In this document: positions 62,203-64,000 of the stretch, piece after piece | Layout of the letters: every line of letters starts with the position of its first letter | Position numbering within the stretch: position 1 is the first letter of the stretch | DNA from: Cichorium intybus | Lineage: Eukaryota; Streptophyta; Magnoliopsida; Asterales; Asteraceae | Length of the DNA: 64,000 nt | NCBI GenBank assembly: GCA_023525715.1 | Contig: CM042015.1 | Location: 85,694,750-85,758,749 of the forward strand | Direction: 5' to 3' | Made by a program: the position numbers and the translations under genes | Notes under the pieces: generated by a model | What the model saw: only the letters and a program-made list of their open reading frames with translations | What the model was told of the DNA's origin: nothing | Database searches by the model: none

Positions 62203-64000
<1,798 letters not shown>

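Overview
The window reads as nuclear DNA of a flowering plant. It has intron-rich genes with GT-AG junctions, plant-specific proteins (a chloroplast stromal processing peptidase and the E3 ligase KEG), AT-rich intergenic DNA and many LTR-retrotransposon remnants. The number and type of kinase and LTR sequences would suit an asterid such as a composite (Asteraceae), but that placement is inference only. Coordinates come from reading splice junctions by eye. Where I give an exon chain, the reading phase was checked across the junctions. NRPA2 and KEG exon edges quoted as 'about' may be off by a base or two.

Layout: 58-640 is a broken copy of a fatty acid 2-hydroxylase (FAH) gene. 698-3463 (minus) is a gene whose exons join two protein kinase domains in frame, a tandem kinase protein whose second domain has lost the DFG aspartate. 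5998-8329 (minus) is the intact FAH gene. 9673-10822 is a stack of fold-back elements separated by (TA)n tracts. 10.8-18.5 kb is repeat territory: a C-rich simple array split by two solo LTRs, plus a chromodomain-type gypsy relic. 18913-24998 (plus) is the stromal processing peptidase (SPP, 23 exons, 1267 aa). 28289-34901 (minus) is NRPA2, the second-largest subunit of RNA polymerase I, whose first intron looks like a minor-spliceosome AT-AC intron. 38018-38900 is a duplicate of NRPA2 with nearly everything between its first and last exons deleted. 41870-42506 is a hAT-type non-autonomous element with an 8-bp target duplication. 43152-49576 (minus) is KEG. 50.4-64 kb is again repeats: a decayed MULE transposase, a three-level nest of LTR elements (53909-60006), and a 2-kb terminal-inverted-repeat element between (TA)n tracts.

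The genes do not form a pathway. SPP acts in the chloroplast stroma, NRPA2 in the nucleolus, FAH at the ER in sphingolipid hydroxylation, KEG in ubiquitination and ABA signalling, and the tandem kinase resembles plant immune tandem kinases. What links them is a shared small inverted-repeat element that sits in introns of FAH, SPP, NRPA2 and KEG. The strongest leads are the kinase-pseudokinase gene, the U12-type intron, the in-frame duplicated splice donor in NRPA2, and the retroelement bounded by LTRs in opposite orientation.
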